From: Pseudomonadota bacterium
GTDB taxonomy: Bacteria > Pseudomonadota > Alphaproteobacteria > Rhizobiales > Xanthobacteraceae
NCBI GenBank assembly: GCA_023388935.1
Contig: JAEWFG010000093.1
Span: forward strand, 1 to 64,000
Direction: 5' to 3'
DNA: 64,000 nucleotides
Both the position numbers and the translations under genes were made by a program. Shown piece by piece: positions 37,178 to 45,155 of the stretch (within the stretch, counting starts at the first letter, position 1; every line of letters begins with the position of its first letter). The notes under the pieces were generated by a model, which searched no databases, was not told where the DNA came from, and saw nothing but the letters and a program-made list of their open reading frames with translations.

Positions 37178-38287
37178 TTACTTCGCCACGGCGGCTACCC
37201 GCTCCGGAAAAGCGGCAGCGAGCGAGGCTCGGTCCGGCTTCAGCACGCCGCGCTCGGTGATCAGGCCGGTGACGAGACGCGCCGGGGTCACGTCGAAGGC
37301 GTAGTTCGCGACCGGCGAGCCCTCGGGCACGATGCGCACCGTCTCGAGCCGTCCATCGGCGGTACGGCCGGTCACGTCAGAAACTTCAATACCGCTGCGC
37401 TGCTCGATCGGAATATCGCGAATACCGTCGTCGACCGCGAAATCGATCGTCGGCGACGGCAGCGCCACATAGAACGGCACGCCGTTGTCATGCGCGGCGA
37501 GCGCCTTCAGATAGGTGCCGATCTTGTTGCAGACGTCGCCATTGGCGGCGACGCGATCGGTTCCGACGATGGCGAGATCGACCATGCCATGCTGCATCAG
37601 ATGGCCGCCGGTGTTGTCGGGGATCACCGTGTGCGGCACGCCGTGATGGCCGAGCTCCCAGGCGGTGAGCGAGGCGCCCTGGTTGCGCGGCCGCGTCTCG
37701 TCGACCCAGACATGGATCTTGATGCCGCGCTCGTGCGCGAGATAGATCGGCGCCGTCGCCGTGCCCCAGTCGACGGTCGCAAGCCAGCCAGCATTGCAAT
37801 GGGTGAGCACATTGATCGTCTCGCCCGGCTGCTTCTTCGATGCAATTGCCTCAATCAGCTTCAGGCCGTTGCCAGCGATGCCACGGTTGATCTCGACGTC
37901 CTGCTCGACGATCTCGTCGGCGCGCGCATACGCCGCCTCCGCCCGCTCGAGCGGATCGATCGGCGCGAGCGTTGCGCGCATCTCGTCCAGGGCCCATTTC
38001 AGATTGATCGCAGTCGGCCGCGCCACGACCAGCGTCTCGTAGGCGCGCTGCAGGCCGGCGTCGGAGGCGTCCTCCCGCATCGCAAGCGCCATGCCGTAGG
38101 CCGCGGTGGCGCCGATCAGCGGCGCGCCGCGCACCAGCATGTCGCGGATGGCGACCGCCGCGTCCTCGCATGACACGAGCTTCGCGACGACGAACTCATG
38201 CGGCAGCCTGCGCTGGTCGATCGCGCCGACCGACCAGCCGTCACGCTCGCGCCAGATGCTGCGGAAATGCTTGCCGTCGACCTTCAT
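37178..38287 (-). CDS. mtnA: S-methyl-5-thioribose-1-phosphate isomerase
   Basis: 369-residue enzyme of the methionine salvage pathway, converting methylthioribose-1-phosphate to methylthioribulose-1-phosphate. Family motifs include RGAPLIGATAAYG near residue 53, the catalytic Cys in LTHCNAGWLATVDWGTA and catalytic Asp in VGTDRVAANGDVCNKIGTY. Length matches the MtnA family. It starts 19 bases after mtnP on the same strand, forming an operon. Later salvage genes (mtnB, mtnC, mtnD) are not in this window. Confidence 0.95.
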   Translation of the reverse strand: MKVDGKHFRSIWRERDGWSVGAIDQRRLPHEFVVAKLVSCEDAAVAIRDMLVRGAPLIGATAAYGMALAMREDASDAGLQRAYETLVVARPTAINLKWALDEMRATLAPIDPLERAEAAYARADEIVEQDVEINRGIAGNGLKLIEAIASKKQPGETINVLTHCNAGWLATVDWGTATAPIYLAHERGIKIHVWVDETRPRNQGASLTAWELGHHGVPHTVIPDNTGGHLMQHGMVDLAIVGTDRVAANGDVCNKIGTYLKALAAHDNGVPFYVALPSPTIDFAVDDGIRDIPIEQRSGIEVSDVTGRTADGRLETVRIVPEGSPVANYAFDVTPARLVTGLITERGVLKPDRASLAAAFPERVAAVAK

Positions 38288-38306
38288 GGCATTCTGCCTT
38301 TCGCTT

Positions 38307-39182
38307 TCACGCCCGCAGCACGCGTCCCGCCACCGCGTCGAGCTTCTTCAGAAGCTCCGGATCGCGCGCCTCGGGCGCCGTGATCAGCGCGGTGTCGAGC
38401 GCGCGGTCCGAGCCGATCGGACATGGTTCATGCTCGCGCGGAAAGTCTTTCGCCAGCCGCGCCACCAGCGCCTTCGCCTTGTCGGCGTTCGAGGTCAGCA
38501 CGCGGATGATGTCCTGGACCGTGACGGCATCGTGATCGGGATGCCAGCAGTCGAAATCAGTCACCATCGCGACGCTCGCGTAGCAGATCTCGGCCTCACG
38601 CGCCAGCTTCGCCTCGGGCATGTTGGTCATGCCGATCACGGAATAGCCTGATGTTTTGTAGGTCATGCTTTCCGCACAGGTCGAGAATTGCGGCCCCTCC
38701 ATGCAGACATAGGTGCCGCCGCGCGCGACTGCGATGCCTTCGGCGTCGGCGGCCGCCGCGAGATGGATGCGCAGCCGCGGCGAGACCGGATGCGCCATAG
38801 ACACATGCGCAACGCACCCCCTGCCGAAGAATGAGCTCTCGCGCTTGTAGGTGCGATCGACGAATTGATCGACGAGCACGAAGGTGCCCGGCGGCAGTTC
38901 CTCCCTAAAGGAGCCGCAGGCCGACAGCGAGATCAGGTCGGTGACACCGGCCCGCTTCAGGACGTCGATATTGGCGCGATAGTTGATGTCGGAGGGCGAC
39001 AACCGGTGGCCCTTGTCATGCCGCGGCAGGAATACAATCGGCAGGCCAGCGATCGAGCCGCGCCGCAGAGGGGCCGAAGGCTCGCCCCAAGGGCTCTCGA
39101 TCACCTCTTCGCGAGCGTCTTGCAGCCCCGGTAGGTCGTAGATGCCGGAGCCGCCGATAATGCCCAATACTGCCTGCGTCAT
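38307..39182 (-). CDS. mtnP: S-methyl-5'-thioadenosine phosphorylase
   Basis: 291-residue purine phosphorylase family enzyme that splits methylthioadenosine into adenine and methylthioribose-1-phosphate, the MtnA substrate. Motifs: IGGSGIYDLPG at the N-terminus, PRHDKGHRLSPSDINYRANI near residue 55, MEGPQFSTCAES near residue 165 and GMTNMPEAKLAREAEICY near residue 185. It removes methylthioadenosine made by polyamine and acyl-homoserine-lactone synthesis. First gene of the mtnP-mtnA operon, 116 bases downstream of the carrier protein gene on the same strand. Confidence 0.95.
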   Translation of the reverse strand: MTQAVLGIIGGSGIYDLPGLQDAREEVIESPWGEPSAPLRRGSIAGLPIVFLPRHDKGHRLSPSDINYRANIDVLKRAGVTDLISLSACGSFREELPPGTFVLVDQFVDRTYKRESSFFGRGCVAHVSMAHPVSPRLRIHLAAAADAEGIAVARGGTYVCMEGPQFSTCAESMTYKTSGYSVIGMTNMPEAKLAREAEICYASVAMVTDFDCWHPDHDAVTVQDIIRVLTSNADKAKALVARLAKDFPREHEPCPIGSDRALDTALITAPEARDPELLKKLDAVAGRVLRA

Positions 39183-39298
39183 GCCCGCTCCACCCTATCA
39201 TCGCTACGCGATCCCGTGGAGAAGCTATGCCAGTTTTGCGGCGGTTTTGGAACGGGGTCGCCGGGTCTTGCCGTCAGCAGGAGAAGACGCGCACCTGG

Positions 39299-39571
39299 CT
39301 AGGCCGCGGTCGCAGGCTGCAACTGGACGGCGATCATGCGCTCCAGCGTCTCGACGGACTGGAAATTTTCCGGCGTGATCTCCGACTGCGGGATGGTGAA
39401 GTCGAACTCGGCCTCCACGCCCAGCATCAGGTTGACCATGTCCATCGAGGTCAGACCGACGTCGACGAGCTTCGCCGACGGCGTGACGTCGGCGGAGAGC
39501 GAGTTTTGTTCGAGGATGCCATTCACCAGCTTGATGATGCGATCACGCACGTCGGTTTCGAAGGCCTGCAT
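39299..39571 (-). CDS. Acyl/aminoacyl carrier protein
   Basis: 90-residue acidic four-helix carrier protein. The phosphopantetheine Ser is expected at residue 42 in DVGLTSMDMVNLML, where the common DSL triad is replaced by TSM. The rest matches the ACP fold (FDFTIPQSEITPENFQSVETL). The ATG at 39571 is preferred to a TTG two codons earlier because GGGA is then correctly spaced. It diverges from the acyl-CoA dehydrogenase and amino acid:[carrier protein] ligase genes. In Bradyrhizobium, ligases of this type load amino acids onto such dedicated carriers, so this is its likely partner rather than the fatty-acid ACP. Confidence 0.92.
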   Translation of the reverse strand: MQAFETDVRDRIIKLVNGILEQNSLSADVTPSAKLVDVGLTSMDMVNLMLGVEAEFDFTIPQSEITPENFQSVETLERMIAVQLQPATAA

Positions 39572-39929
39572 CTGCAAATTCCCATCTTTCTATCGGAGTC
39601 GGACCGGACTGACGGCTACGATGTGCACGACCAGCCGATCCCGAAATGGGCGCGAGCATTACTTCGCCTTTCTTAGCAAACGATGACTCAGATTGACTAA
39701 AATTCAGGTCTCTTCCAGATCACTAACGCGATCACGGAAATTCGGGCGATGCAAAAAACCGGACCTTAACTCTTCGTTCGGAATAGCGCTTTGTTTACCC
39801 TCTATTTCATCGACGAATTTGAATTAAATCCGTAGCCTCATCTCACAAAAAAAGATGGCCGGAGGATCGCTTACGCGGCATCGCGAATGCTGCCGGCGAT
39901 CCTGAACGACGAACCGGAGGCGGACGGGT
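39572..39929. other. Divergent intergenic region between carrier protein and dehydrogenase genes
   Basis: 358 bases without a gene, clearly more A/T-rich than the surroundings (for example ATTTGAATTAAAT near 39818 and a CACAAAAAAAG tract near 39844). It must hold the promoters for the carrier protein and for the dehydrogenase-ligase operon. I see no confident -35/-10 pair, palindromic operator or repeat. Confidence 0.5.
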
Positions 39930-41147
39930 ATGAACGTGCGTGACGCAGTCCTCACTGTCGACGAAACGCAGGCGAACTTCCTCGAGCAAGGCCCCTCTCT
40001 GATCGAACGCGCGGCGCGAACCGCCGCAACAGCGGCCGCCGACGCAGACGGGGTCGATCGCGACGCTCGCTTCCCGTACAAGGCTTTCGAAGTCGCACGC
40101 GAGCAGAAGCTGCTCGGCGTCATGATCCCGGTCGAGTTCGGCGGCTTCGGCGCTTCGATCTACGACGTTACCGACATCTGCTACACGCTCGGGCGCGCCT
40201 GCGCCTCGACCGCGATGATCTACGCGATGCACCAGACCAAGGTCGCCTGCGTCGTCAGACACGGCCTCGGCATTCCCTGGATGGAAACCATGATGCGCCG
40301 GGTCGCGCGCGACCAGTGGCTGCTCGCCTCCTCCACCACCGAAGGCCAGAACGGCGGCAATATCCGCGCCAGCGCGGCTGCCGTCGATCACGCCGGCGAT
40401 ACCGTCTCGCTCGTGCGCGACGCTACCGTGATCTCCTACGGCGCCGAAGCCGATGGTCTCGTCACCATCGCCCGCCGCGCCACCGAAGCCGCAGCCTCCG
40501 ACCAGGTGCTGCTGGCGCTCGCGAAGGACGATTATTCGCTGAAGCGGACGCTGGGCTGGGAAACGCTCGGCATGCGCGGCACCTGTTCGACAGGTTTCGA
40601 GCTGAAAGTCGATTGTCCCGCCGACCGCGTCTTCCCGGAATCCTACGACAAGATCCACGCCCAGACCATGACGCCGTTCGCGCATCTGTGCTGGTCGTCA
40701 GCCTGGGCCGGCATCGCCGCCGCGGCCGTGACCCGCGCGCAGGCCTTCATCCGCAAGGCGGCGCGCAGCTCCGGCGGCCAGATGCCGCCGGCCGCGGCGC
40801 ATTTCACCGCCGCGAAGATGTCGCTGGCCAAGCTGCGCGCACTGATCGCCGCCAATACCGATGCGTTTGCCGGTGTCGAGCATGACGAACGCGCGCTGAG
40901 CTCGCTTGACTTCCAGTCCTCGATCACGCTGCTGAAGGTGCAGGCCTCAGAGCTCGCGGTCGAGACCGTGATGCACGCAATACGGACCGCGGGTCTTTCA
41001 GGCTACCGCAACGACGGCGAATTCACCATGGGCCGTCACCTGCGCGACGTGCTGTCGTCGCCGATCATGATCAACAACGACCGCATTCTGGCCAACGCCG
41101 CCACCTCGACATTGATGAGCGGCGTGCCGACGAGTCTTCGCGACTGA
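39930..41147 (+). CDS. Acyl-CoA dehydrogenase-fold protein of the amino acid:carrier-protein cluster
   Basis: 405-residue acyl-CoA dehydrogenase-fold flavoprotein; GGAGG precedes the ATG. N-terminal helical, beta-barrel and C-terminal helical domains are recognisable (VMIPVEFGGFGASIYDV, SSTTEGQNGGNIRAS, SGYRNDGEFTMGRHLRDVLSSPIMINNDRI). Neither usual catalytic Glu is evident: helix G has FAHLCWSSAWAG where relatives have an ER pair, and the C-terminal site reads SSPIMINND. It may therefore oxidise or otherwise modify a carrier-bound aminoacyl group by a different base, or act as an oxidase/monooxygenase-like member. Followed after 39 bases by the ligase gene, so one operon. Substrate is inferred only from context. 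Confidence 0.88.
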   Translation: MNVRDAVLTVDETQANFLEQGPSLIERAARTAATAAADADGVDRDARFPYKAFEVAREQKLLGVMIPVEFGGFGASIYDVTDICYTLGRACASTAMIYAMHQTKVACVVRHGLGIPWMETMMRRVARDQWLLASSTTEGQNGGNIRASAAAVDHAGDTVSLVRDATVISYGAEADGLVTIARRATEAAASDQVLLALAKDDYSLKRTLGWETLGMRGTCSTGFELKVDCPADRVFPESYDKIHAQTMTPFAHLCWSSAWAGIAAAAVTRAQAFIRKAARSSGGQMPPAAAHFTAAKMSLAKLRALIAANTDAFAGVEHDERALSSLDFQSSITLLKVQASELAVETVMHAIRTAGLSGYRNDGEFTMGRHLRDVLSSPIMINNDRILANAATSTLMSGVPTSLRD

Positions 41148-41186
41148 ACCAACAAGAACAATTTTGAAATGGCAGGACATTGAACC

Positions 41187-42167
41187 ATGAACATTGCCGT
41201 CCTCCCCGACTCCCCCGAGATCGCGCCGCAAATCGCCGATCCGCTCGATCATCTCGCCGACAAGCTTTTCCACCGCATGGGCTCGGACGGGGTCTATGCC
41301 CGCACGGCACTCTATGAGGGCGTCGTCGAGAAGCTCGCCGCGCTGATCACTTGCCATCGCGAGGCCGGCACCGAGGTGATGCGCTTTCCGCCGGTGATGA
41401 GCCGCGCCCAGCTCGAGAAGTCCGGTTATCTCAAGAGCTTTCCGAACCTGCTCGGCTGCGTCTGCGGCCTTCACGGCACCGAACGCGAGATCAACGCCGC
41501 GGTGAGCCGCTTCGATGTCGGCGGCAACTGGACCACCTCGCTCTCGCCGGCCGACCTCGTGCTGTCGCCCGCCGCCTGCTATCCCGTCTATCCGATCGCG
41601 GCGAGCCGCGGACAATTGCCGAAGGGCGGCCTGCGCTTCGACGTCGCTGCCGACTGCTTCCGGCGCGAGCCGTCGAAGCACCTCGACCGGCTGCAATCTT
41701 TCCGGATGCGCGAATATGTCTGCATCGGCACGCCCGACGACGTCGCCGATTTCCGCGAGCGCTGGATGGTGCGCGCGCAGGCGATCGCCCGCGACCTCGG
41801 CCTGACCTTCCGCGTCGACTACGCCAGCGATCCGTTCTTCGGCCGCGTCGGCCAGATGAAGGCGGTGAGCCAGAAGCAGCAGCAGCTCAAGTTCGAGCTC
41901 CTCATCCCGCTGCGCTCGGAAGCGCAGCCGACCGCCTGCATGAGCTTCAACTATCACCGCGAACATTTCGGCACGACCTGGGGCATCCAGGACGCCAATG
42001 GCGAACCGGCACACACCGGCTGCGTCGCCTTCGGCATGGACCGCCTGGCAGTCGCCATGTTCCACACCCACGGCACCGATCTCTCAGCCTGGCCCGCCAA
42101 GGTCCGGGAGATCATGGGCATGCAGCCGCCAGCGCCGGCCGATGCTCATGGCGAGGGCTGGCGCTAA
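41187..42167 (+). CDS. Amino acid:[carrier protein] ligase (class II aaRS-like)
   Basis: 326-residue homologue of the catalytic core of atypical seryl-tRNA synthetases, lacking the tRNA-binding N-terminal domain. Such enzymes adenylate a small amino acid and transfer it to the phosphopantetheine of a carrier protein rather than to tRNA. Class II motif 2 is visible (CFRREPSKHLDRLQSFRMRE) and motif 3 is FGMDRLAVAMF near residue 284. The residues expected to bind zinc, Cys131, Glu176 and Cys279, fall exactly at the positions I recall for the Bradyrhizobium enzyme Bll0957. Co-transcribed with the dehydrogenase upstream and the GNAT gene downstream. Which amino acid is used cannot be read with certainty; glycine or alanine is likely from family knowledge. 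Confidence 0.93.
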   Translation: MNIAVLPDSPEIAPQIADPLDHLADKLFHRMGSDGVYARTALYEGVVEKLAALITCHREAGTEVMRFPPVMSRAQLEKSGYLKSFPNLLGCVCGLHGTEREINAAVSRFDVGGNWTTSLSPADLVLSPAACYPVYPIAASRGQLPKGGLRFDVAADCFRREPSKHLDRLQSFRMREYVCIGTPDDVADFRERWMVRAQAIARDLGLTFRVDYASDPFFGRVGQMKAVSQKQQQLKFELLIPLRSEAQPTACMSFNYHREHFGTTWGIQDANGEPAHTGCVAFGMDRLAVAMFHTHGTDLSAWPAKVREIMGMQPPAPADAHGEGWR

Positions 42168-42204
42168 CGGAACGAGGCCTCCCATTTCCACGGGCAAGAC
42201 GAGC

Positions 42205-43080
42205 GTGATCCACACCAAGGTCCGATGCCGCGAGATCACTGAGTCCGACGTCGATGCGGTCGCGGACTTGCTGACGCGCGGCTTTGTCGGCCGCTCGCGC
42301 AACTATTGGATCCAGGGCCTGCGCCGACAGGCCTTCCGGCGCGTGCCGGAGGGCTACCCGCGCTTCGGCTACATGCTCGACAATGACGGCACGCCGGTCG
42401 GCGTGCTGTTGCTGATCTACACGGCGCGGAAGGACGGCGAGGAGACTGCCATCCAGTGCAACCTGTCGAGCTGGTATGTCGATCCGGCGTACCGCAACTA
42501 TGCTCCATTGCTCACCAAGATCGCGCAGCGGCACAAGGACGTCACCTATCTCAACATCAGCCCGGCGCCGTGGACCTGGCCGATCATCGAGACGCAGGGC
42601 TTCCGCCCCTATTGCCGCGGAATATTCTTCTCGGTGCCGGCGCTGTCGCACGCGCCGCGTCGCAGCAAGATCGAGGTGATCTCGCCGCACGCCAGGACCA
42701 TCCAGGGGCTTTGCGACGACGAGACCGAACTGCTGACGCGGCATGCGCGCTACAATTGCCTCAGCCTCGTCTGCCGCACGCCAGAGGGAACGTTCCCCTT
42801 CATCCTGCAACCGGTGCGCATCCGCCGTGGCTTCATCGCGCCGCCCGCGATGAAGATGATCTACTGCCGCAGCGCCGCCGAATACGCCGCCTGTGCCGGC
42901 CGCATCGGCCGGCTGCTGCTGCGGCTCGGCAAGATCTCGGTGATCGTCGATTCCAATGCCCCGATTCCGGGCCTCGTCGGTATCTACAACGAGCGGCTCG
43001 GCCGCAAATATTTCAAGGGCCCGCACCGGCCACAATTCGGCGACCTCACCGACACCGAGCTCGTGCTGTACGGACCTTGA
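42205..43080 (+). CDS. Probable tandem GNAT-fold acyltransferase
   Basis: 291-residue protein (from a GTG at 42205) that reads as two GNAT-like halves. The first is REITESDVDAVADLLTRGF through VGVLLLIYTARKD and SSWYVDPAYRNYAPLLTKIA. The second runs from IEVISPHARTIQGLC to SVIVDSNAPIPG. It starts 37 bases after the ligase stop, so it is the third gene of the operon. An in-frame ATG at 42148 inside the ligase gene, or an ATT after GAACGAGG, could be the start instead. From context it could move the amino acid or its modified form from the carrier protein to an amine or hydroxyl acceptor. No catalytic residue can be assigned; function is inference. Confidence 0.8.
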   Translation: MIHTKVRCREITESDVDAVADLLTRGFVGRSRNYWIQGLRRQAFRRVPEGYPRFGYMLDNDGTPVGVLLLIYTARKDGEETAIQCNLSSWYVDPAYRNYAPLLTKIAQRHKDVTYLNISPAPWTWPIIETQGFRPYCRGIFFSVPALSHAPRRSKIEVISPHARTIQGLCDDETELLTRHARYNCLSLVCRTPEGTFPFILQPVRIRRGFIAPPAMKMIYCRSAAEYAACAGRIGRLLLRLGKISVIVDSNAPIPGLVGIYNERLGRKYFKGPHRPQFGDLTDTELVLYGP

Positions 43081-43363
43081 GGGCAGATACGCCGGGCGTC
43101 GGTCATCGCGGCCCCTGCGGGAAGATCCTGGACGGCTTCGCGACGCTCGCAATCACGACAAATGGCCGTCGGGCACCCACATGGCTCGCTCGGCCATTGC
43201 AGAGCAACAATTCATTCCGCAATAGCGAACGATTTAATTTGCGTGCGTGAGATGAGAGGCTGAAACTCTTTCTCCTTGTCAAAGTGGCCATCGCGGAGTC
43301 AGAGTTTCCTCACACCGAGCAATATTCGGCCGGTTAAACCAAAGCAATATTTGGGGCAAACGG

Positions 43364-45079
43364 ATGAATAGATTGTCGATCGGCGGCTACGCCGCGCTAT
43401 TTGGCTTGGCTTGTTTTCTGCCAGCCACCGCATACGCACAACAGGAAGTGAAGCAGGACTTCGTCGGCCCGGTGGGCACGGCCAACGTCACGCCGGTGAC
43501 GCAGGCGATGCTCAATGCCGCCGACAAGAACGCCACCAATTTTCTGCTGACCAACGGCAATTATGCGCAGACCCGGTTTTACCCGGCCAAGCAGATCAAC
43601 CAGAAGAACGTGAAGGGCCTGCACGTCGCCTGGATCTACCAGACCGACGTCAAGGAATCGCTGGAGACCTCGCCCATCGTGGTCGACGGCGTGATGTTCG
43701 TGACGACTTCGTTCAGCCACGTCTATGCGCTCGACGCCAAGACCGGCCGTGAGCTTTGGCATTACAATCATAAGATGGGTCCGATCACGACCTATTGCTG
43801 CGGCCCAAACAATCGCGGCGTCCAGGTCCTCAACGACCTAGTCTATCTCGCAACCCTCGATGCGAAGCTGATCGCGCTGAGCGCCAAGACCGGCGAAGTG
43901 GTCTGGAAGACCGATCTCGCCGATCCCGAGTTGGGCTACAGCGAGACGATGGCGCCCACGGTTGTGAAGGACAAGGTGCTGATCGGCACCAACGGCGGCG
44001 AATACGGCATTCGCGGCTTCTTGCGTGCCTATGATGCCAAGACCGGCAAGCAGGTCTGGAACTTCAACACCATTCCGGAGAACTCGGTCGGCGTCTGGGC
44101 TACCAAGGATGCCACCGGCCGCGACATGCACCGCGACATCGCGGCCGAAAAGGATGTGCTTGCCAAAAACGGCGATCCCTTCGCCAAGCTCGGCGGCGGC
44201 GTCTGGCAAAATCCGGCTGTCGATCTCGCCACCAACCGGATCTACTTCGTGGTCGGCAATCCCTCGCCCGATCTCGACGGCTCGAACCGGCCCGGCGACA
44301 ATCTCTACACGAACTCGCTGGTCGCGCTCGACCTCGATACCGGAAAGTACGTTTGCCACTTCCAGTACATCGCACACGACGTCTGGGATCTCGACGCGGT
44401 GAGCCCGACGGTGCTGGTCGATGTCAAGGACAAAAGCGGCAAGACCGTCCCCGGCGTGCTCCATGCAGGCAAGACCGGGCACATCTACGTGCACGACCGC
44501 AAGGATTGCAGCCTGATCCGCTTCTCCGAGGCAATGGTGCCGCAGGAGAACATGTGGGTGCTTCCGACCAAGGAAGGCGCCCGCATGCTGCCGGGTGCAA
44601 ACGGCGGTGTCGAATGGTCGCCGATCGCGACCGACCCTAGCCAGTCGCTGGCTTACGCCATCAACCTGCACCAGCCGATGACCTACCGCGTGGAGAACTC
44701 GTCGTATCCCAACGGCAAGCTGTGGCTGGGCGGCGCCTTCACCGCCATTCCCGGTGAGAAGCAGTCCGGCAACATCACGGCGGTGAACTACGACACCGGC
44801 AAGATCAAATGGCAGGTGAAGACGCCGGAGCCGATGATCGGCGGAATTTTGGCAACTGCGGGCGGACTCGTCTTCACGGGTGAAGGCAACGGCAAGTTCG
44901 CGGCCTACAACTCCGCCGACGGCAAGGAGCTCTGGAGCTTCCGCGCCGGCGCAGGCGTCAACGCACCACCGTCCAGCTATATGGTGGGCGGCAAGCAGTA
45001 CATCGTGGTCGGCGCGGGCGGCAACACACAGGTCAATTTCAAGCGCGGCAACAACATCATCGCCTTTACGCTTGATTGA
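43364..45079 (+). CDS. PQQ-dependent alcohol dehydrogenase with lanthanide-type metal site
   Basis: 571-residue periplasmic quinoprotein with an eight-bladed propeller. The signal peptide ends at TAYAQQ. The vicinal disulfide Cys145-Cys146 (TYCCGPNNRG) is present. Metal ligands expected from methanol/ethanol dehydrogenases are Glu213 (GGEYGIRG), Asn299 (VGNPSPD) and catalytic Asp342. The motif HDVWDLD places a second Asp (Asp344) two residues after the catalytic Asp, the mark of lanthanide-dependent XoxF and PedH enzymes rather than calcium enzymes. It oxidises an alcohol or aldehyde and passes electrons to a cytochrome c. It is shorter than typical XoxF (about 600 residues), so I do not name it xoxF. 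A terminator separates it from the diheme cytochrome gene. Confidence 0.93.
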   Translation: MNRLSIGGYAALFGLACFLPATAYAQQEVKQDFVGPVGTANVTPVTQAMLNAADKNATNFLLTNGNYAQTRFYPAKQINQKNVKGLHVAWIYQTDVKESLETSPIVVDGVMFVTTSFSHVYALDAKTGRELWHYNHKMGPITTYCCGPNNRGVQVLNDLVYLATLDAKLIALSAKTGEVVWKTDLADPELGYSETMAPTVVKDKVLIGTNGGEYGIRGFLRAYDAKTGKQVWNFNTIPENSVGVWATKDATGRDMHRDIAAEKDVLAKNGDPFAKLGGGVWQNPAVDLATNRIYFVVGNPSPDLDGSNRPGDNLYTNSLVALDLDTGKYVCHFQYIAHDVWDLDAVSPTVLVDVKDKSGKTVPGVLHAGKTGHIYVHDRKDCSLIRFSEAMVPQENMWVLPTKEGARMLPGANGGVEWSPIATDPSQSLAYAINLHQPMTYRVENSSYPNGKLWLGGAFTAIPGEKQSGNITAVNYDTGKIKWQVKTPEPMIGGILATAGGLVFTGEGNGKFAAYNSADGKELWSFRAGAGVNAPPSSYMVGGKQYIVVGAGGNTQVNFKRGNNIIAFTLD

Positions 45080-45104
45080 ACCGATAGCCATCCTTTCGTG
45101 AACC

Positions 45105-45134
45105 AAGCGGGGCCGCACGCGGCCCCGCTTTCGT
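45105..45134 (+). terminator. Strong rho-independent terminator
   Basis: Perfect 12-base pairing of AAGCGGGGCCGC (45105-45116) with GCGGCCCCGCTT (45119-45130); the apex of the hairpin opens to form the loop. A TTTCGTT tail follows. It lies 26 bases after the PQQ dehydrogenase stop and 22 bases before the cytochrome gene, so it either ends the first transcript or reduces cytochrome expression relative to the dehydrogenase. Confidence 0.88.
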
Positions 45135-45155
45135 TAGAGCATACAGATTGATTTC

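Noticed and set aside
37178..39182. SAM riboswitch upstream of mtnP
   Set aside because: The 116-base leader shows no recognisable SAM-I or SAM-II fold by eye; no claim made.
43103..43291. Short minus-strand frame upstream of the PQQ dehydrogenase
   Set aside because: Its translation runs through a half-copy of the GTCATTGCGAGCG repeat and has no conserved features; treated as noncoding.
43364..45079. Naming the PQQ dehydrogenase xoxF
   Set aside because: It has the lanthanide Asp pair but is shorter than typical XoxF and lacks neighbouring xoxJ/xoxG; PedH-like or another clade is possible.
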